From positions 1-7,911 of the forward strand of contig DATFWK010000237.1 of assembly GCA_035259345.1 (NCBI GenBank): a stretch of DNA of 7,911 bases, given 5' to 3'. The notes below the pieces were generated by a model. That model had not been told where the DNA came from. It saw only the letters and a program-made list of their open reading frames with translations, and did no database searches. Position 1 is the first letter of the stretch; the number at the start of each line of letters is the position of its first letter. The position numbers were made by a program, and so were the translations under genes. Shown in pieces: positions 5,125 to 7,911 of this stretch. The stretch is from DATFWK01 sp035259345. GTDB taxonomy: Bacteria > Actinomycetota > Thermoleophilia > Miltoncostaeales > Miltoncostaeaceae.

Positions 5125-6273
5125 GTGGAGCACGTCGACGTGGTGGTGATCGGGGCCGGCCCTGCCGGCTCGACGGCGGCGTACCGGCTGGCAGCGGCGG
5201 GCGCCCGGGTCGTCATGCTCGACAAGGCGCACTTCCCCCGCGACAAGCCGTGCGGCGGGGGTATCACCTGGCGCGGGGTGAAGCTCATCCCCTGCTCCGT
5301 GGACCCCGTCGTGGAGGACGTCATCCATGACGTCGAGGTCGGCCGCGACTACGACGGGCGGCGCATCACGCGCTCGTCGAAGGAGCCGCTCGTGCTCATG
5401 ACCCAGCGCCGGCGCCTCGACGCCCACCTCGCGGAGCAGGCCGCGGCGCGCGGCGCCGACTTCCGCGAGGGCGTGCGTGTGCGCGGGATCGAGTTGGAGC
5501 CCGGCGGAGCCACCGTCTCCGCCGACGGCATGCGGATCGCCGCGGACGTCGTTATCGGCGCCGACGGGTGCAACGGAGTGAGCGCGAAGACGATGGGGCT
5601 CGGCGCCAACCCGACCTACGGCGTGGCCCTCGAGGGCAACCTGCCGATGACCAACGGGCTCGAGGAGCGCCTGCGCGGCCGGCTGCTCTTGGAGTTCGGC
5701 ACGGTGCCCGGCGGGTACGCCTGGGTCTTCCCGAAGGGCGACCACGCCAACCTCGGCGTCGGGGGCTGGGGCCGCGAGGGCGAGAACCTGCGCGACCACC
5801 TCGACCGGCTCTGCGCCGAGTACGGCATCACGCACCGGGAGCTCGACGGGCTGCGCGGGTACCGGCTCCCGCTGCGGGACCCGCGGTCCCCGCTCACGCG
5901 CGGGCGCGGGCTGGTCGTCGGCGACGCCGCCGGCCTGGTGGACCCCATGTCCGGCGACGGCATGTACGAGGGCTTCCTCTCCTCGAAGCTGGCCGCGGAG
6001 GCCGTGCTCGACCTGCTGGCCGGGCGCGCGGCGGACCTCAGCGCCTACGGCCGCGCGGTGGACGGCGAGCTCTCCCGCCACCGCATGGTCTCGTGGGTCG
6101 GGAAGCTGCTCTTCGACGAGGCGCCGCGCGTCGCGCTGACCCTCGCCCGCAACCCCGTCCTCTGGCCCCGCGTCGTCCGGCGGCTCCGGGGCGAGCAGCG
6201 CATGCGACCGTGGCCGCGCTCGCCGTGGCTCGAGGGCATGGGCCGCGCGATCTACCGCCCGGCGAAGGGCTGA
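5125..6273 (+). CDS. Geranylgeranyl reductase-family FAD-dependent oxidoreductase
   Basis: The 382-residue flavoprotein has an N-terminal FAD-binding fold with VIGAGPAGSTAA (residues 8-19) and the acidic end of the second strand (LDKAHFPRD, 32-40). It also has the family motif KPCGGG (41-46), VIGADGCN (143-150), the substrate-pocket motif GYAWVFPKGD (197-206), and the second flavin motif GDAAGLVDPMSGDGMYEG (266-283). These are the hallmarks of the geranylgeranyl reductase family, which saturates double bonds in isoprenoid chains of chlorophyll, archaeal lipids or, in actinobacteria, menaquinone (MenJ-type). In this context menaquinone side-chain reduction is the likely role, as a membrane-associated cytoplasmic enzyme, but the substrate cannot be read from sequence. 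The last 60 residues are basic and could contact the membrane. The start is the GTG that directly follows a leaderless promoter and gives the correct dinucleotide-binding N-terminus. Confidence 0.9.
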   Translation: MEHVDVVVIGAGPAGSTAAYRLAAAGARVVMLDKAHFPRDKPCGGGITWRGVKLIPCSVDPVVEDVIHDVEVGRDYDGRRITRSSKEPLVLMTQRRRLDAHLAEQAAARGADFREGVRVRGIELEPGGATVSADGMRIAADVVIGADGCNGVSAKTMGLGANPTYGVALEGNLPMTNGLEERLRGRLLLEFGTVPGGYAWVFPKGDHANLGVGGWGREGENLRDHLDRLCAEYGITHRELDGLRGYRLPLRDPRSPLTRGRGLVVGDAAGLVDPMSGDGMYEGFLSSKLAAEAVLDLLAGRAADLSAYGRAVDGELSRHRMVSWVGKLLFDEAPRVALTLARNPVLWPRVVRRLRGEQRMRPWPRSPWLEGMGRAIYRPAKG

Positions 6274-6291
6274 GGCCGGCTCTCGCGGGCG

Positions 6292-6297
6292 TATGAT
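6292..6297 (+). promoter_or_regulatory. -10 box TATGAT for the moaD-like/amidase unit
   Basis: TATGAT differs from TATAAT at one base and sits in the 47-base gap between the reductase stop and the MoaD-like start, giving a short leader of about 17 bases that carries the GGGGGAG ribosome binding site at 6310-6316. A convincing -35 box is not visible. Confidence 0.5.
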
Positions 6298-6320
6298 CGG
6301 CGCACCCACGGGGGAGCGCC

Positions 6321-6569
6321 ATGCAGGTCAACGTCCGGCTCAGCGGCGAGCTCGCGCGCATCGCCGGCGCGCCGCGCCTGGTCGTCGAGGTGGAGGACGG
6401 CGCGACCGTGGCCGCCGTCTGCACGGCGATCGAGCGCGGCAATCCGTCCGCCGCCGGCAGCCTCGGCGGGGCGCTGGCGCTCGTGCGCGGCGCGCACGTC
6501 CCCCACGACCGGCCGCTCGCGGCGGGCGAGGAGCTGGCGCTGCTCCTGCCGGCCGCCGGCGGCGCCTGA
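6321..6569 (+). CDS. MoaD/ThiS-family ubiquitin-fold sulfur carrier-like protein
   Basis: The 82-residue protein has the size and pattern of MoaD/ThiS sulfur carriers: an opening strand MQVNVRLSGELARIAG, a second strand LVVEVEDGATV (residues 20-30), and a helix AAVCTAIE (31-38). It closes with the ending GEELALLLPAAGGA (69-82), matching the MoaD close G-D/E-E-(V/L)-A-(L)-(L)-P-x-(A)-GG. MoaD is adenylated at its C-terminal Gly-Gly and carries the thiocarboxylate used to make molybdopterin; related proteins serve thiamine, cysteine or tungsten-cofactor routes. Here the Gly80-Gly81 pair is followed by Ala82, so the terminus is not free as in classical MoaD. The ATG has a GGGGGAG ribosome binding site 4 bases upstream. 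The downstream hydrolase starts 14 bases after the stop and is surely co-transcribed. No MoaE is next to it, so moaD itself is not assigned. Confidence 0.82.
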   Translation: MQVNVRLSGELARIAGAPRLVVEVEDGATVAAVCTAIERGNPSAAGSLGGALALVRGAHVPHDRPLAAGEELALLLPAAGGA

Positions 6570-6572
6570 CCG

Positions 6573-6579
6573 AAGGAGG
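6573..6579 (+). promoter_or_regulatory. Ribosome binding site AAGGAGG of the amidase gene
   Basis: A strong AAGGAGG lies four bases before ATG 6584 and fixes the start, even though the same frame is open upstream to about 6293 through the MoaD-like gene. Confidence 0.75.
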
Positions 6580-6583
6580 CACG

Positions 6584-7900
6584 ATGGCGATCGAGGTCCG
6601 CACGGCGAGCGCGCACGAGACGGTGCTCGTCGACCGCTACGTCGACGGGGTGCTCCGGCCCGACGCGCCCATGCTCGGCCCGGTCCGCGACGGCGGCCAC
6701 ATCCTGGTCAACACGGCCCCCGGGTGCTGGGGCCCGATGATCACCCCGGAGCTGCGGGGCGGTCACGAGGTGACCCAGCCGGTCGCGGTCGAGGGCGCCG
6801 AGGTCGGCGACGCGATCGCGATCCGCGTCAAGGCGATCGAGGTCACGTCGATGGCCACGGCCTCGGGCCACGACCGGTGGATGGAGGGCCGCTTCCTCGG
6901 CGACCCCTACATCGCCGGGCGCTGCCCGGGCTGCGGGCTGATGTACCCGGAGACCCGCGTGGAGGGCATCGGCCCGGAGGCGATCCGCTGCGCGAGCTGC
7001 GGCGCCGACGCGACGCCGTTCACGTTCGCCAACGGCTACACGATCGCGTTCGACGAGAACCGGACCGTCGGCGTGACCCTCCAGGGCGAGGCCGCCGCGG
7101 CGATCGCGCGCGACGCCGACCGCTGGGCGGCGATGCCGGAGCACTCGCGCCAGAACTCGGTGCTGATCTTCGCGCCTCACGACATCGTCGGCATGGTCGC
7201 CCGGCTGCGGCCCTTCATGGGCCAGCTCGGCACCACGCCGGCCATCCCGATGCCGGACTCCCACAACGCCGGCGACTTCGGCTCCTTCCTCATCGGCGCA
7301 CCCCACGAGTACGGCATCCCCGCCGAGGACCTGCGATACCGCACCGACGGCCACATGGACATCGACGCCGTCCGCGCGGGCGCCATCGTGATCGCGCCGG
7401 TCAAGGTGGCCGGCGGCGGCGTCTACCTCGGCGACATGCACGCGATGCAGGGCGACGGCGAGATCGCCGGCCACACGTCCGACGTCGCCGGCACCGTGAC
7501 GCTGCAGGTCCACGTGGTCAAGGGCCTCGGCATCGACGGGCCGGTGATCCTGCCGCTGACCGAGGACCTGCCGTTCCTCGCCCGGCCGCTCGACGCCGAG
7601 GAGCGCGCACGCGCTCTCGCCGTGGCCCGCCGCTTCGGCCTCGAGGGGCTCGAGGAGACCGCGCCCGTCTCGATCGTGGGCACCGGGCCGGACCTGAACA
7701 GCGCGACCGACAACGGCCTCGAGCGCGCGGCCTGGCTCCTCGGGATGGAGGTCCCCGAGGTGCGAAACCGCGCCACCGTCACGGGCGCGATCGAGATCGG
7801 GCGCCACCCGGGCGTGGTCCAGGTGACGTTCCGGGCGCCGCTGGATCGGCTCGAGGCGCGCGGGCTCCTGCCCTACGTCCAGGACCAGTACGGCGGCTAG
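6584..7900 (+). CDS. Acetamidase/formamidase-family hydrolase with Cys4 insertion
   Basis: The 438-residue protein belongs to the acetamidase/formamidase (FmdA/AmdA) family, cytoplasmic enzymes that hydrolyse short amides to ammonia and an acid. Supporting segments are GDAIAIRVKAIEV (75-87) and PMPDSHNAGDFG (222-233). The conserved block VAGGGVYLGDMHAMQGDGEIAG (275-296), with its Asp-x-His and Gly-Asp-Gly-Glu residues, and the closing VTGAIEIGRHPGVVQVTFR (399-417) add further support. Between the N-terminal beta region and the core, residues 114-139 hold two knuckles, C114-PG-C117-G and C136-AS-C139-G, a probable zinc ribbon that typical short formamidases lack as far as I recall. The substrate is not predictable; formamide and acetamide are only the family names. 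It is translated just after the MoaD-like gene, which suggests the amide hydrolase and the ubiquitin-fold protein act together or at least are co-regulated. The stop lies 11 bases before the right edge. Confidence 0.9.
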   Translation: MAIEVRTASAHETVLVDRYVDGVLRPDAPMLGPVRDGGHILVNTAPGCWGPMITPELRGGHEVTQPVAVEGAEVGDAIAIRVKAIEVTSMATASGHDRWMEGRFLGDPYIAGRCPGCGLMYPETRVEGIGPEAIRCASCGADATPFTFANGYTIAFDENRTVGVTLQGEAAAAIARDADRWAAMPEHSRQNSVLIFAPHDIVGMVARLRPFMGQLGTTPAIPMPDSHNAGDFGSFLIGAPHEYGIPAEDLRYRTDGHMDIDAVRAGAIVIAPVKVAGGGVYLGDMHAMQGDGEIAGHTSDVAGTVTLQVHVVKGLGIDGPVILPLTEDLPFLARPLDAEERARALAVARRFGLEGLEETAPVSIVGTGPDLNSATDNGLERAAWLLGMEVPEVRNRATVTGAIEIGRHPGVVQVTFRAPLDRLEARGLLPYVQDQYGG

Positions 7901-7911
7901 CCGTCCCGGCC

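Noticed and set aside
6293..6583. Upstream ATG at 6293 as an N-terminal extension of the amidase
   Set aside because: The extension is Arg-rich shadow sequence of the MoaD-like gene and its ATG lies inside the TATGAT -10 box; the AAGGAGG before 6584 gives the proper start.
1..7911. Mobile elements, CRISPR arrays, phage genes, tRNA or rRNA
   Set aside because: No transposase or integrase motifs, no regularly spaced repeats and no tRNA-like cloverleaf with T-loop were seen on either strand. Codon use is uniform along the window.

Overview
The window is very GC-rich DNA with nearly every third codon position G or C, dense gene packing, many GTG starts and several apparently leaderless genes. 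This looks like an actinobacterial genome. A Thermoleophilia-type (Solirubrobacterales/Gaiellales-like) soil organism is my best guess from style and gene content, but the sequence alone does not prove it. I find no rRNA, tRNA, CRISPR array, insertion sequence or integrase, and no gene-free stretch longer than about 115 bases.

Left part (1-2829): accessory genes of an aerobic CO dehydrogenase-type molybdenum hydroxylase (cox) locus. A CoxE-type VWA protein enters from the left edge and is followed, in overlapping or near-overlapping order, by a 69-residue Cys/His protein and a 153-residue protein that matches only an internal part of the CoxL catalytic subunit. These end tail-to-tail against a leftward YceI-like isoprenoid-binding protein. 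Divergent from YceI is a CoxG-like SRPBCC protein followed by a 98-residue zinc-ribbon protein.

Middle (2784-5063): a leftward 206-residue protein of unknown function with a possible nuclease-like core. A rightward XdhC/CoxI-family maturation factor fused to a C-terminal YHS metal-binding domain comes next. A leftward endonuclease III (nth) follows, whose tail is antisense to the YHS domain.

Right part (5125-7900): a geranylgeranyl reductase-family flavoprotein, then a two-gene unit of a MoaD/ThiS-like ubiquitin-fold protein and an acetamidase/formamidase-family hydrolase that carries an inserted four-cysteine motif.

CoxE, CoxG and XdhC are known helpers of Mo-hydroxylase maturation and use. 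XdhC and CoxE act in assembling or sulfurating the Mo site, while CoxG links the enzyme to the membrane and quinone. The window therefore probably flanks structural coxMSL-type genes lying to the left. The most unusual item is the free-standing CoxL middle fragment: it has a ribosome binding site and normal codon use but has lost the canonical cofactor-binding motifs. Also notable are four GTG starts placed 6-7 bases after a TANNNT -10 box (leaderless promoters), a MoaD-like protein ending Gly-Gly-Ala instead of Gly-Gly, and repeated small cysteine-rich metal-binding modules.
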